A DNA stretch of 42,082 nucleotides from WRKB01 sp031551145 (GCA_031551145.1 JAVBNZ010000027.1:1-42082); one strand, 5' to 3'. Shown: positions 1-7,951, counted from the first letter of the stretch. Program-made: numbers and translations. Notes: generated by a model not told the origin, from the letters alone.

Positions 1-383
1 GCCACGGACAGGCTTTTAACCAATAAATTCCTGTACAGCCGCCAGAGGGTGCAGATGTCGAACGGTTCCCGTTTGGCCTGGAGTTGCAGCAGTTTTTCAT
101 AAAAATCGCGGGGCGAAAGCGGGGGTCTGTCGAGCGTATTCTGCACGGTGCCCACTGGGGCTATGTCGGCCCACATGGGCTTGGAATCCGTGACCCCGCC
201 CCGGATGATGATGCTTGAGGGTTTTTTGTAGGCATGATCCGTTATGGTCGCGCCCTGCTCCACGGGGTGGGAGGTGATTGCCATTTCGTCGCGGTGGCGT
301 TCCTCGATCACGATGTCGGCATAGATCCTGCCGATGCCGCCCCGTTCGGGCAGATAGACCTGGCCTGTGTACGTTTGCCTCAT
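1..383 (-). CDS. Dit-like phage tail/baseplate protein (C-terminus cut by window edge)
   Basis: Reading inward from the ATG at 381-383 gives an open frame of 127 codons that runs off the left edge, so the gene is partial. The start has a GGAGA ribosome site about 6 nt upstream. The N-terminal pattern resembles Dit-like tail proteins of phages: a beta-rich start, then an acidic stretch with EERHRDEMAITSHPVEQG, then ITDHAYKKPSS and a RGGVTDSKP-like turn. Dit proteins form the hub between tail tube and baseplate in siphophages and related tail machines. It lies 27 nt after the zinc-finger gene on the same strand, so the two are probably co-transcribed. The family assignment rests on the ITxHPVExGxxITDH core and is inferred by recall. 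Confidence 0.72.
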   Translation of the reverse strand, partial: MRQTYTGQVYLPERGGIGRIYADIVIEERHRDEMAITSHPVEQGATITDHAYKKPSSIIIRGGVTDSKPMWADIAPVGTVQNTLDRPPLSPRDFYEKLLQLQAKREPFDICTLWRLYRNLLVKSLSV

Positions 384-410
384 AATTTTCTCCGTTTGGA
401 TAAAATATGT

Positions 411-713
411 TTACAGCCAGAAACGGGGATCGAGCCCGGCGTCGTCCACATGCCCGCGCAGGGCAATCCAGCACCTGCCGCAGCGGTAGTTGCGGGTGGG
501 TCTGCCGCAGTCGGCGCAGCGCCTTCTCCCTTCCCGGCCGGAGCGGGAGTTGATGATGGCCTCGGCGCAACGTTCGCAGATGCTCTTCAGCCTGCCGTTG
601 AAACCGACGCTGAACTTCGAGAGCTCTTTTTCTTTTCCGCACACCCTGCACGTGCGCCTGGGCAGGACGTGAGAGTCGCAGCAGACTGCGGAAGCGGCGT
701 GGCATTGTGTCAT
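411..713 (-). CDS. Small phage-associated double zinc-finger protein
   Basis: A 100-residue protein with two four-cysteine sites: C22-x2-C25 with C46-x2-C49, and C66-x2-C69 with C78-x2-C81. The first site (CxxCGKEKELxxF...CxxC) resembles zinc fingers common in phage proteins and endonuclease VII-like proteins, but no catalytic part is evident. The frame is open further up to a TTG at 785. I prefer the ATG at 713 because it has GAGG 8 nt upstream and because TTGACA at 785-780 looks like a promoter -35 box rather than coding sequence. It is followed immediately by the tail gene. Its role is unknown; nucleic-acid binding is an inference. Confidence 0.65.
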   Translation of the reverse strand: MTQCHAASAVCCDSHVLPRRTCRVCGKEKELSKFSVGFNGRLKSICERCAEAIINSRSGREGRRRCADCGRPTRNYRCGRCWIALRGHVDDAGLDPRFWL

Positions 714-758
714 GACGGCAACCTCGTGGTTTAACTTTTTAGATCCGCACGGGCCACA

Positions 759-785
759 TTTATAAAAAACGGATATATTTGTCAA
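759..785 (-). promoter_or_regulatory. Sigma-70-type promoter for the zinc-finger/tail genes
   Basis: On the minus strand TTGACA (785-780) is a perfect -35 box. TATAAA (764-759) follows with a 15-nt spacer; shifted -10 readings give 16-17 nt. It lies 46 nt upstream of the chosen ATG at 713. The spacer is short, so the exact -10 is uncertain. Confidence 0.5.
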
Positions 786-870
786 CCAAAAAATTATAAT
801 TCAGAAAAATATTTAGCAATATCTAAATAAAATAATCCCGTATAGGATTATTCACGAGGAGGAGATCGGA

Positions 871-924
871 ATGATCTCCCGTGTGGGAAGGGAGGAGGCG
901 GGACTGCCCGTTATAGGCGGATGA
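871..924 (+). CDS. Candidate 17-residue small ORF with strong ribosome site
   Basis: The ATG at 871 is preceded by GAGGAGGAG with a 6-nt spacer, a far better site than most genes in the window have. The frame gives MISRVGREEAGLPVIGG and a stop at 922-924. A perfect inverted repeat lies 18 nt upstream of the ribosome site. No downstream plus-strand gene exists, so a leader-peptide role is not supported. It may be a small peptide or chance. Confidence 0.25.
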   Translation: MISRVGREEAGLPVIGG

Positions 925-1062
925 GGGAGAGCGGGGTGCCGGGGCGGTGCCTTTGCCCGCCGGAGGCCGGGGGGAGGAGAAGCCGCCCAAAAACGGCGCG
1001 CGGCAGCGCATGAGGAGGGCGCGATTGCGCCGCCGAAAGTGGTGCGGGGAGAGGCGCGGGAG

Positions 1063-2364
1063 TTACAGCTTTCCGGAGCGGAACAGCTTCCAGGTCAGCT
1101 TGGCCACGGTAACGACTTCGTTCATGCCGGGCTTGTCGCTGAAGAGGGAGGAGCCGAGATCCTTGGCGGAGAGAGGTTCGATGACCTTGGGACTGCCGGG
1201 GGCGGCATCGGTATCGGAGAAGTCCATATCGGCGTCCTCGTCCACGAGCGAGCCCAGGCGCAGCGGAGCCCTGGGCGCGCCCTTGCCGGGAACGGCGGCG
1301 GCTTCGGCCCGTTCCTTCATGCGGCGCTTCTGCTCGCCGATTTCCTCGCGCACGTCTTCGGCAATCTGCCGCGCGGCTTCCGGGGCCTTGTCGGAAAGGG
1401 AACGCCGGAAGGCGTCGGCGTCTTTTTCCGGGTATTCGCCGGCGTAGATGAAGGTGCGGGCCAGGCGCTCGCGCAGCGGGGCCTTGGGCGTAAGTTCATA
1501 GCCTTCGGCCAGGGCGGTGGCGGCTTCATCGAACAGCCCGGCGCGGATGAGCCGCTCGGCCTCAAGCAGGAAGGGACTTTGGGCCTGGGGCGCGTCGTGC
1601 AGCAGCCGGGCATACGCCATGCGGGCGCGCTGCCATTTCGCTGCCTGGGCAAAGCTTTGGCCGGCCAGCGCCAGCCAGTGTCTGTATTTTTCCTGCTCAC
1701 CCTTGCCCTTCCATGCCAAGGCGATGCCGTACTCGGCCTCTCCCCGGCAGCTCAGGCCGCGCAGAGCTTTTTGGAAAGCGTGAATGGCCTCGTCCCACTG
1801 CTTTTTTTGCAGAAGGAGCAAGCCGTTGTTGAAGGATTCCTCGGGCTCGGCGCAGGCCGAGCGCAGGGCTTCGAAGCGCTCCAGGGCCTTGTCGAAAAGA
1901 TCGGTGTTGAGCAGGGCACGGCCCAGGTTCAGTTTTTCCTTTTCCGCGCGGAAGGAAGCCGCTTCATGCAGGGCGCGGCGCATGTTTTCGCCGGAATAGG
2001 GCCTGACGAGCAGGGCGCTGTAGCCTTCGGCCAGGGCTTTCAGCTTTTCTCCGGGGGTGTCGCCCGCGCTGACGCAGAGCACGGGCAGGGAGGAGAGGCG
2101 GGGATGGGTGCGCACAAGTTGGGCGAAATCCGCGCCGTTCATGTCGGCGAGCTGCTCGTGGACAATAACGATATCCGGCTGGGGGCTTTGATCGCTTTTT
2201 TCCCTGCCGGCCAGAAAACGCGCCGCGTACAGGCCCTCGGTCAGAACCCGCACCTGGCCTATGCCCGCTTCGCGCAGGGCGCGGCGGTCGATCACCGCGA
2301 AGTCTTCGCTGCGCGCGAGCAGCAAAGCCGTGGTAAACGCGGCGGCGGGGCGGGTTTGGGACAT
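1063..2364 (-). CDS. TPR protein with degenerate response-regulator receiver domain
   Basis: The protein has 433 residues. Residues 10-130 have the length and layout of a CheY-like receiver, but the usual phospho-acceptor Asp appears to be replaced: the strand reads PDIVIVHEQLADMNG, with His69 at the expected position. The acidic pair near the N-terminus is missing, and the conserved Lys appears as Arg in VRPYS. Residues 140-310 form helical repeats of TPR type (LGRALLNTDLFDKALERF, EESFNNGLLLLQKKQW and others). The C-terminus is charged and low in complexity. The start was set at the ATG with GAGG 9 nt upstream; the frame extends further but looks non-coding. It is probably a phosphorylation-independent scaffold. 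Confidence 0.75.
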   Translation of the reverse strand: MSQTRPAAAFTTALLLARSEDFAVIDRRALREAGIGQVRVLTEGLYAARFLAGREKSDQSPQPDIVIVHEQLADMNGADFAQLVRTHPRLSSLPVLCVSAGDTPGEKLKALAEGYSALLVRPYSGENMRRALHEAASFRAEKEKLNLGRALLNTDLFDKALERFEALRSACAEPEESFNNGLLLLQKKQWDEAIHAFQKALRGLSCRGEAEYGIALAWKGKGEQEKYRHWLALAGQSFAQAAKWQRARMAYARLLHDAPQAQSPFLLEAERLIRAGLFDEAATALAEGYELTPKAPLRERLARTFIYAGEYPEKDADAFRRSLSDKAPEAARQIAEDVREEIGEQKRRMKERAEAAAVPGKGAPRAPLRLGSLVDEDADMDFSDTDAAPGSPKVIEPLSAKDLGSSLFSDKPGMNEVVTVAKLTWKLFRSGKL

Positions 2365-2524
2365 GGGGGCGACACCTCGGAAGGCAACGGGAAGCACGGG
2401 GGAACTTGGCGACGACACGGCGCGGGGCATGCCGCCTCTTCCATCTGGAATATAGACCCGGCCGTGGAAGGGAGCAAGTCCCCCATTTCGCCTCAATGTT
2501 CCGTCGCCGGCGCGCATGGTGCCC

Positions 2525-2944
2525 TCAACAGCATTTTGTGGAGATGGGGAAGGGGATGATGTTGCCGCGGCGCAACGGAGCGTGGGCTTCGTCTCCCTGC
2601 ATTGCCGGACGACTTCCGAAGAGCATGCCGCAATAGGGGCAGCGCCGGACGGAAGCGTGTTCTTCAAGGCGTATGAGCTTGCCCGCGCCGTCATAACAGG
2701 ACTTGCAAAAGGGCCCGTGCCGCAGGCTGCCGGTGCGCAGCCAATAATGGCCGCTGTCCTGGATGAGGTTTTGGGACAGGAAAAAGATGTTTTCGAACTC
2801 CCGCACCTGGTTCTTCAGGACACGGAGTTCATCGCACAGGGCTATATAATGAGCCTGGAGCTCCATGAGAATGCGCCGCGCTTCCTCTTCCCGGCCCTGC
2901 ATGATCATCTCGTTCATTTCCTTAAACCTGTAATATTGCAGCAT
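2525..2944 (-). CDS. Zinc-ribbon protein with N-terminal helical region
   Basis: This 139-residue protein has an N-terminal helical, probably coiled-coil half (residues 1-60, rich in Glu, Arg and Leu) and a C-terminal zinc ribbon (C80-x2-C83 and C102-x2-C105). The text around the first pair, HYWLRTGSLRHGPFCKSCYD, is a pattern I associate with uncharacterised short proteins of sulfate reducers and phages. The ATG at 2944 has AGGAAG 5 nt upstream; the annotated frame extends 18 codons more without a better site. The gene stands between the TPR protein and the nuclease-family gene on the same strand, with about 160 nt to the TPR gene. Function unknown. Confidence 0.65.
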   Translation of the reverse strand: MLQYYRFKEMNEMIMQGREEEARRILMELQAHYIALCDELRVLKNQVREFENIFFLSQNLIQDSGHYWLRTGSLRHGPFCKSCYDGAGKLIRLEEHASVRRCPYCGMLFGSRPAMQGDEAHAPLRRGNIIPFPISTKCC

Positions 2945-3103
2945 GACACTTCCTGTAATGTAAAAGGCATGAAGGGCGCGGTCGCATTGCACGCACACCC
3001 GTTGTATCGACAGGAAGAGGGAGAAACTTTAGAGGGAGCCGCAGAGAGCGGAACGGAAGCCTGAAAAAATAAGCAACAATTTTATATGGATAAAAACTCA
3101 AGA

Positions 3104-3120
3104 AAAAACATTGTGTTTTT
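3104..3120 (-). terminator. Weak AT-rich hairpin after the nuclease-family gene
   Basis: AAAAACA (3104-3110) pairs with TGTTTTT (3114-3120) around a 3-nt loop. On the minus strand it is followed by TCTTGAGTTTTT. The stem is short and contains only A-T pairs apart from one, so this is a weak terminator candidate. Confidence 0.3.
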
Positions 3121-3128
3121 CTAGGTTT

Positions 3129-3650
3129 TTACATTTTGCGCTTGGATTCCGGCTCCAGCGAACGCAGCAGATCGAACAGGCGTTCCTGCTCCGTGCCGCC
3201 GGCGCGTTGTGCCGCCTGTTGCGGTTCGCCCGGCGTCGCGCCTTCGCCTGCCCGCCCCGCGGCGGCCAGTTGCAGCACATGCCTGCTCGCCCGGATGGGC
3301 GCGTCAACGCGCAGGGCAAGAGCCACGGCGTCGGAGGGGCGGCAGCCGATGCGGCAGCTCTGCCCGTTTTGCAGACCGAGCACAAGGTCGGCGTAATAGG
3401 TGCCTTCGCGCAGGTCCGTCAGTTCGACGCCGTGTATGCGGATGGAAAGATTCCGCAGAATCATGACGATGAGGTCGTGGGTCAGGGGGCGATCCACCGG
3501 CACCTTGCCCAGGGCCAGGGAGATGGCCATGGCTTCCATGGCGCCTATCCAGATGGGCAAAAGCTCCTTGCCCGCCTCCTCCTGCAGCAGCAGGATGGGA
3601 GCGTGGCTTGTGTCGTCCAGCGTCAGGCCCAGGACCTTCATGGTCAACAT
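3129..3650 (-). CDS. Bifunctional nuclease family protein (DUF151/BFN)
   Basis: A 173-residue protein. Residues 1-125 match the bifunctional nuclease fold: MKVLGLTLDDTSHAPILLLQ, then the conserved LLPIWIGAMEAMAISLAL, RPLTHDL, and a late GCRPSDAVALALRVDAPI segment. Family members are small DNases/RNases or of unknown role; in bacteria the biochemical function is poorly defined. The C-terminal 45 residues are Ala/Gln/Gly-rich with a final basic stretch. The ATG at 3650 has AAGGAACGG upstream. A weak AT hairpin (3104-3120) lies just past the stop. The nearest upstream gene is a tiny zinc-ribbon protein 12 nt away, so the two probably share a transcript. Confidence 0.85.
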   Translation of the reverse strand: MLTMKVLGLTLDDTSHAPILLLQEEAGKELLPIWIGAMEAMAISLALGKVPVDRPLTHDLIVMILRNLSIRIHGVELTDLREGTYYADLVLGLQNGQSCRIGCRPSDAVALALRVDAPIRASRHVLQLAAAGRAGEGATPGEPQQAAQRAGGTEQERLFDLLRSLEPESKRKM

Positions 3651-3661
3651 GGCCGTTCCTT

Positions 3662-3901
3662 TTATTTCTTTGCGCCCCGATCCGGCGCGGACGCGAAGTC
3701 TCCATGCGCGAGATTGCGGTTCCAGGCACGTATGGCGGCCCCCTGCGAAACAGACCATTGCAGGGAGGTTTGCCCGCACGAGGCGCAGACAACACGCCAT
3801 ACGTCCTCTTTACGTCCCTCAAGGCGCACGGCTTCAAAGTGCACGTCCTTGCGGCCGCAGACAAGACAAGGCTGAATCAGATCAAGATCATGCGTATCCA
3901 T
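3662..3901 (-). CDS. Small zinc-ribbon protein, Lar-like architecture
   Basis: 79 residues with C12-x2-C15 and C39-x2-C42 followed by AAIRAWNRN. This is the layout of short restriction-alleviation (Lar)-like and related zinc-ribbon proteins, where the second CxxC is followed by a helix ending in A..W/N. The ATG at 3901 is preferred over a TTG 13 codons upstream, although no strong ribosome site is seen for either. It lies 12 nt before the nuclease-family gene. The resemblance is architectural only; a role in protecting DNA is not implied. Confidence 0.55.
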   Translation of the reverse strand: MDTHDLDLIQPCLVCGRKDVHFEAVRLEGRKEDVWRVVCASCGQTSLQWSVSQGAAIRAWNRNLAHGDFASAPDRGAKK

Positions 3902-3973
3902 TACATAAATATAGCAGAGCCGGCCATATTCCACAAGCAAAAGCGATCCGCGTTCCGTTGTTTTCGGCCCGCT

Positions 3974-5116
3974 TTATTCGGCGTTGCCGCCTCCGGCGCT
4001 TGGCGGTTTTGCGGTCGGCTTTGTCTTGGCGTCGGAGCTCTTTTTGGCGGGGGTCTTCTTGGTCGTGCTCTTGGAGCCGGACTTGGAATCGCTTTTGCCC
4101 GCGCTTTTTGAAGAACCTTTGCCCAGCAGTTCCAGAGCCTTTGCGGCGTCCTTGTCGCCCCCGGCGGCGGCCTTGGCGTACCAGCGCCGGGCTTCGTCGA
4201 GATTGCGCGCCCGGCCGAGGCCCTCTTCATACAGCACGCCTATTCCGTACTGGGCCGAGGAATCGCCCTGGGCGGCCGCTTTGGAATACCATTCGAAGGC
4301 CTTGGCGTAATCCTGCTTCAGTCCTTTGCCTTCCTCGTACAAAAAACCGAGGTTGTACTGGGCGGGCGCATAGCCCTGTTCCGCCGCCTGCCGGTAATAT
4401 TTCGCGGCTTCGGCGTAATTCTCCGGCACAGCGATGCCCCGGGCATGCATGCCGCCCAACTCGTTGCGCGCCCTGGCTTCGCCCTGCCCGGCGGCCTGCG
4501 TGAACCAGTGCAGGGCCTTGGTTTCGCTTTGCGTGGTTCCTTTGCCGTGCAGATAACTCCAGCCCAGGGCGTACTGGGCCGGCGCATACCCCTGCTCGGC
4601 GGCCTGCTGGTGCCGCTTGAGCGCTTCAGCCGGATTTTTCGCCGTTCCGCGCCCTTCGGCATAGAGCAGGGCAAGGTTGTACTGCGCGGCGGCCAGGCCC
4701 TGATCGGCGGCTTTGCGGAACCAGCCGGCCGCTTCGGTGGGATTTTTGGCCGCGCCGCGCCCCTGGATGAGCGCCGTGCCCAGGCTGTTCTGCGCGCTGG
4801 GGTCGCCCCCGGCGGCGGCTTTGCGGTACCAGGCCACGGCCTTGGCGTCGTCCTTCGGGGCGCCCTGGCCTTCGGCATAGAGGCGGCCCAGCACGTATTG
4901 GGCCTCGGCGTTGCCGCCCTCGGCCAGGGGCAGCAGGGCCGCGTGGGCCGCGGCGTAGTCGCGCCGTTCAATGGCCGCCGCGACGTCTTCCATGCCGGCC
5001 GCGAAGGCGTTGCAGGGCAGAGCGAGCATGATGATCACAAGCGGCAGGCGCCGCAGCAGGTTTTTCAGCAACGGCGATGTGGAACGGGCTTTTGCGGCGA
5101 CGTGCGCGACAGACAT
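3974..5116 (-). CDS. Exported Sel1-repeat (TPR-like) protein
   Basis: A 380-residue protein with an N-terminal signal segment (LPLVIIMLALPCNAFA, cleavage near residue 40). After it come about seven Sel1-like repeats of about 36 residues with the signature A.Y.LG.LY..G.G...D...A..WY.KAA..G. The C-terminal 45 residues are Lys/Ser/Thr-rich and low in complexity. Sel1 repeats are protein-interaction scaffolds, often in the envelope. The ATG at 5116 has GAGGATCG upstream. The upstream spacer contains a degenerate copy of the end of the neighbouring LIC12162 gene. Partner unknown. Confidence 0.85.
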   Translation of the reverse strand: MSVAHVAAKARSTSPLLKNLLRRLPLVIIMLALPCNAFAAGMEDVAAAIERRDYAAAHAALLPLAEGGNAEAQYVLGRLYAEGQGAPKDDAKAVAWYRKAAAGGDPSAQNSLGTALIQGRGAAKNPTEAAGWFRKAADQGLAAAQYNLALLYAEGRGTAKNPAEALKRHQQAAEQGYAPAQYALGWSYLHGKGTTQSETKALHWFTQAAGQGEARARNELGGMHARGIAVPENYAEAAKYYRQAAEQGYAPAQYNLGFLYEEGKGLKQDYAKAFEWYSKAAAQGDSSAQYGIGVLYEEGLGRARNLDEARRWYAKAAAGGDKDAAKALELLGKGSSKSAGKSDSKSGSKSTTKKTPAKKSSDAKTKPTAKPPSAGGGNAE

Positions 5117-5132
5117 GGTCGATCCTCGGGTA

Positions 5133-5238
5133 TTACAGGTTTTTTTACAGCATGCAGCCGGCGCGCGTCAAAATCCGCCCCGCGCTGTCTTACAGGTTTT
5201 TTAAAGCATGCAGCCAACGCGCGTCAAAATCCGCCCCG
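5133..5238. repeat. Imperfect tandem duplication of the LIC12162 gene end
   Basis: Two near-identical segments start with TTACAGGT, at 5133 and 5190, 57 nt apart. Copy 2 is the last codons and stop of the LIC12162 gene. Copy 1 lies beyond the stop. On the minus strand copy 1 would read ADFDARRLHAVKKP where the gene ends ADFDARWLHALKNL; one extra T in the T-run removes its stop. This looks like the remnant of a second gene copy or a recombination scar. Confidence 0.85.
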
Positions 5239-6914
5239 GCGCTCAAGGCATAGCGTTCCAGCCAAAACTCCCTGGCCTTGCGCACCGGCGGGGAATGCCA
5301 GAAGGCGCGCACGTCCGGCCATATTTCAAGCAGTTTGGCCGCTGCCGCTTCCGGCGTGGGATGCCAGATGCCCGCGCCGTGCAGAAGCGCCAGGGCCGCT
5401 TCGGCTTCCGGGCAGAGCTCCCAGGCGTGAAAGTCCCAATAAAGCAGCAACGGCGTATCGGCCGCCAGGGCGAGGTTGAGGGTGGTGCCGTGGTGATCGA
5501 GCACCAGCAGCCGGCAGGCGAGCATGGCCTCGTCAAGCGAGCCCGTGCAGCGCTTCAGATCCGGGAAGCGGGCCCGCACCCAGGGCCAGTCCTCCAGAGC
5601 GGCGGGCACATCGAAATAGGGGCGGTAGAGCGTGTTTGCCCGCACATCGGCGGGCAGCGCGGAGAAAAAGCGCGCCTTGGCCCGCCGGTATGCGATCACC
5701 TGGGTCGGATTGGGGCGGGAATCCAGGCGGTGCGGGAAAAGTTCCATGCCGTTGCCCACGAAGAGCAGCGTGCCGGCCTTGCCGGTGTGCGCGTCGCTCA
5801 GGGCCGTGGTCTGGGCGTGGGGCAGCGGGATGAAGTTGCCGCGCAACGGGCTTTGTTCCGTCCAGCCCCAGGTGACGAAGGCGTGCTGGTTGTATTCCTC
5901 CAGCGGAGTGGTGGCCGCGCAGCGCAGCATGCCGTAATTGCCTCCGTGCTGAACGTAGACGAGCTTGTGCCCCGCGCCGCGCAAACGGGCCAGACGCAGG
6001 CGGTAGGCGCCGTCTTCCAGACAGGCCACGCTGGCTACGCGCACCTTGCGCCGGGGGGCGGCGGGGATGCGCTTCGGCAGCCGGGCGCGCGCAATGCTGT
6101 AAGGCAGCAGGGTCAGGAAGAGCGGCAGGGGATCGAAGGGCAGATCTTCCGGCCGCACGGGCGGCAGGGGGCGGCAGTGCGCGGCTTCTTCCAGGGAGAA
6201 GGAACAGTCTTTAAAACTGCGGTTTTGCAGCAGGGCCAAGGAAAAACGCAGGGATTGGGCGATGGAAAAACCCTTGATGTGCGGAAAAGGCGGCGCATAG
6301 GCGATGCGGCGCGTAAGTTCGTACAACCTGTCCCTGAATCCGGGCGCGGGTGGGCCGTGGTGTTCGCGCACGGCGGGCAGCATCACCGGCTCCCAGGCGG
6401 CCGGCAGCCGGGAGGCAAGCAGGAGCGAAAAAAGCCAGTGATTGCAGGTATAGCCCAGAAAGCCCTTTTTGGTCAGTTCGTAATCGCTCGCGAAGCTGAA
6501 GGCGCAGTCCGCCGGCAATAGCGGCACGCGCAGGGGCAGCGCGCCCAGGTGTTCGATCAGACCGCGCGCGCGCGCGTCCCGCTCCGCCAACATCTGGGCG
6601 ACAATGAGTACGGAAGGCGCGAGCGCGGTTTCCCAGAAGGCTTGGGGCAGCTTGACGCCCTGAACCTGCGAAAGGTGCTCGGCCACCAGGGGGAGATAAT
6701 GGAGCGTAAGCGCCCAGGCGCGGTCTCTGGCCGCCTCCAGGGCTTCGGGCCGGCTCAGGGGTTCGGGAGGGAAGGCGAAGCGCTCCTCCCAGCCCGGAAA
6801 CAGCGCTTCCCGGCCGGCAAAGCACCAGGGCCCGGCGGGCAGGTGCGTTTCCGGGGCCGCGCCCCCGGGCATGAGGGTGAAGACCAGTTCGCACGCTATT
6901 CCAGATGATTCCAC
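5190..6914 (-). CDS. LIC12162 family protein (putative surface-sugar transferase)
   Basis: 574 residues. It matches the LIC12162 family, named from Leptospira, which occurs in loci for sialic-acid-like and other surface sugars: an N-terminal LPAGPWCFAG (family pattern LGxWC), then a long helical part, then a GT-B-like half with KLVYVQHGGNYG, a TLLFVGNGMEL strand, and LLVLDHHGTTLNLALA near the C-terminus, which resembles a nucleotide-sugar or acceptor pocket. The activity is not firmly established; a transferase role is inferred. The start is a GTG at 6914 overlapping the last 19 nt of the NeuB gene, which implies translational coupling; no strong ribosome site is seen. Confidence 0.8.
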   Translation of the reverse strand: MESSGIACELVFTLMPGGAAPETHLPAGPWCFAGREALFPGWEERFAFPPEPLSRPEALEAARDRAWALTLHYLPLVAEHLSQVQGVKLPQAFWETALAPSVLIVAQMLAERDARARGLIEHLGALPLRVPLLPADCAFSFASDYELTKKGFLGYTCNHWLFSLLLASRLPAAWEPVMLPAVREHHGPPAPGFRDRLYELTRRIAYAPPFPHIKGFSIAQSLRFSLALLQNRSFKDCSFSLEEAAHCRPLPPVRPEDLPFDPLPLFLTLLPYSIARARLPKRIPAAPRRKVRVASVACLEDGAYRLRLARLRGAGHKLVYVQHGGNYGMLRCAATTPLEEYNQHAFVTWGWTEQSPLRGNFIPLPHAQTTALSDAHTGKAGTLLFVGNGMELFPHRLDSRPNPTQVIAYRRAKARFFSALPADVRANTLYRPYFDVPAALEDWPWVRARFPDLKRCTGSLDEAMLACRLLVLDHHGTTLNLALAADTPLLLYWDFHAWELCPEAEAALALLHGAGIWHPTPEAAAAKLLEIWPDVRAFWHSPPVRKAREFWLERYALSAGADFDARWLHALKNL

Positions 6915-7951
6915 TTCAGCACCGTATCCTCTTCCAGATCCGCGCGCGCGCGCATGCCGAGCACGGCCTCGATCTCGCGGGGGCTGATGCCGTGGGCCGG
7001 CCGCTTCCAGGTAAGGTCGTCGCGCTCGATGCGCGCGCCCGCCCTGATGGCCCGTGCCGCGACCAGAGAACGTCGGGCGTTGCGCCGGGCCGGTTCCTCC
7101 GAGGCGAAGGCAGCGACGCGCAGCGGCCCTATGGCGGCCAGCGCGCGTTCCATGTTCGCGCGGAACAGGCGCAGGTCGTCCTTGTCCATGGCGTGGTAGT
7201 GGTCGTTGCCGGGCAGGCTTTTATCGTGGGTGAAGTGCTTTTCAAGGATGCGCGCGCCGAGCAGGGTCGCGATTTCCAGTATCTTCATGTCGCGCGGCAG
7301 GGTGTGGTCGGAATAGCCGATGCGGCAGCGCGGAAAATGCCGGGCGAGCGCGGGAATCATGCCCAGGCCGGCGTTGTGGTCCTCGGTGGGGTAGTTGAGC
7401 ACGCAGTGCAGCAGCGCAAGCGGGTTGCCGGCCGCCTCGATCCACTCCACGGCTTCGGCAATCTCGTGCAGGTAGGCGGCCCCGGTGGAAAGCACGACGG
7501 GCTTGCCGAACGCGCAGAGAAATTCGATGAAGGGCTTGTTTGTGATGTCCGAGGAGGAAATTTTGTACACGGCCATCATGTCGTTGAGAAAGCGGGCGGA
7601 CTCCACGTCAAAGGGGGTGGAGAGAAATTCCACGCCGGCCTGTTCGCAGTGCCGGGCCAAGGCCTCGAATTCGCCCTTCCAGAATGTGTCGTGGCGCTTA
7701 AACAGCTCGTACTGGCTTTGCGTCGGTTCTTTCGTGGTGTCCCAATAAGCCGGGGAGTGCTTTGAAGCCAGGGTTTCGGCCTTGTAGCTCTGGAACTTCA
7801 CGGCGTCGGCCCCGGCGCCTGCGGCCTCGTCGATGAGGCGGCGGGCCGTTTCCATGTTGCCTTCGTGGTTCACGCCGACTTCGGCGATGACGCAGGGGCG
7901 GGCCATGCTCTCTGCCGGCGCGGGCGTGGTGATGCATTCTGTCAGCGTCAT
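6896..7951 (-). CDS. N-acetylneuraminate synthase family protein (NeuB/PseI/LegI-type)
   Basis: 351 residues. Residues 18-270 form a NeuB-type barrel: VIAEVGVNHEGN near the N-terminus, KFQSYKAETL, KISSSDITNKPF, STGAAYLHEI, LLHCVLNYPT, IGYSDHT and EKHFTHDKSLPGNDHYHAM. The last 60 residues form a SAF/antifreeze-like domain (RRSLVAARAI.AG..I..DDLTWKRP..GI). The family condenses phosphoenolpyruvate with an amino-sugar to give a nonulosonic acid. Which sugar is used cannot be read from the sequence. The ATG has GAGGAACAGAGA upstream. The LIC12162 gene overlaps its end. No epimerase, dehydratase or acetyltransferase is nearby; those steps must be encoded elsewhere. Confidence 0.9.
   Translation of the reverse strand: MTLTECITTPAPAESMARPCVIAEVGVNHEGNMETARRLIDEAAGAGADAVKFQSYKAETLASKHSPAYWDTTKEPTQSQYELFKRHDTFWKGEFEALARHCEQAGVEFLSTPFDVESARFLNDMMAVYKISSSDITNKPFIEFLCAFGKPVVLSTGAAYLHEIAEAVEWIEAAGNPLALLHCVLNYPTEDHNAGLGMIPALARHFPRCRIGYSDHTLPRDMKILEIATLLGARILEKHFTHDKSLPGNDHYHAMDKDDLRLFRANMERALAAIGPLRVAAFASEEPARRNARRSLVAARAIRAGARIERDDLTWKRPAHGISPREIEAVLGMRARADLEEDTVLKWNHLE

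Larger units (their letters stand above)
714..1062. other. Intergenic region between phage module and host genes
   Basis: This stretch changes from AT-rich (about 740-855) to GC-rich (about 880-1062). It holds the promoter above, a perfect 8-bp inverted repeat (831-838 with 845-852, loop CGTATA) and a very strong GAGGAGGAG ribosome-site sequence followed by a 17-codon frame at 871-924. A short GGCGC-GATT-GCGCC hairpin sits at 1018-1031 past the end of the TPR gene. No integrase or clear attachment repeat is visible. Confidence 0.5.

Noticed and set aside
1039..2559. 506-residue plus-strand frame
   Set aside because: Antisense to the TPR/receiver gene; no domain seen.
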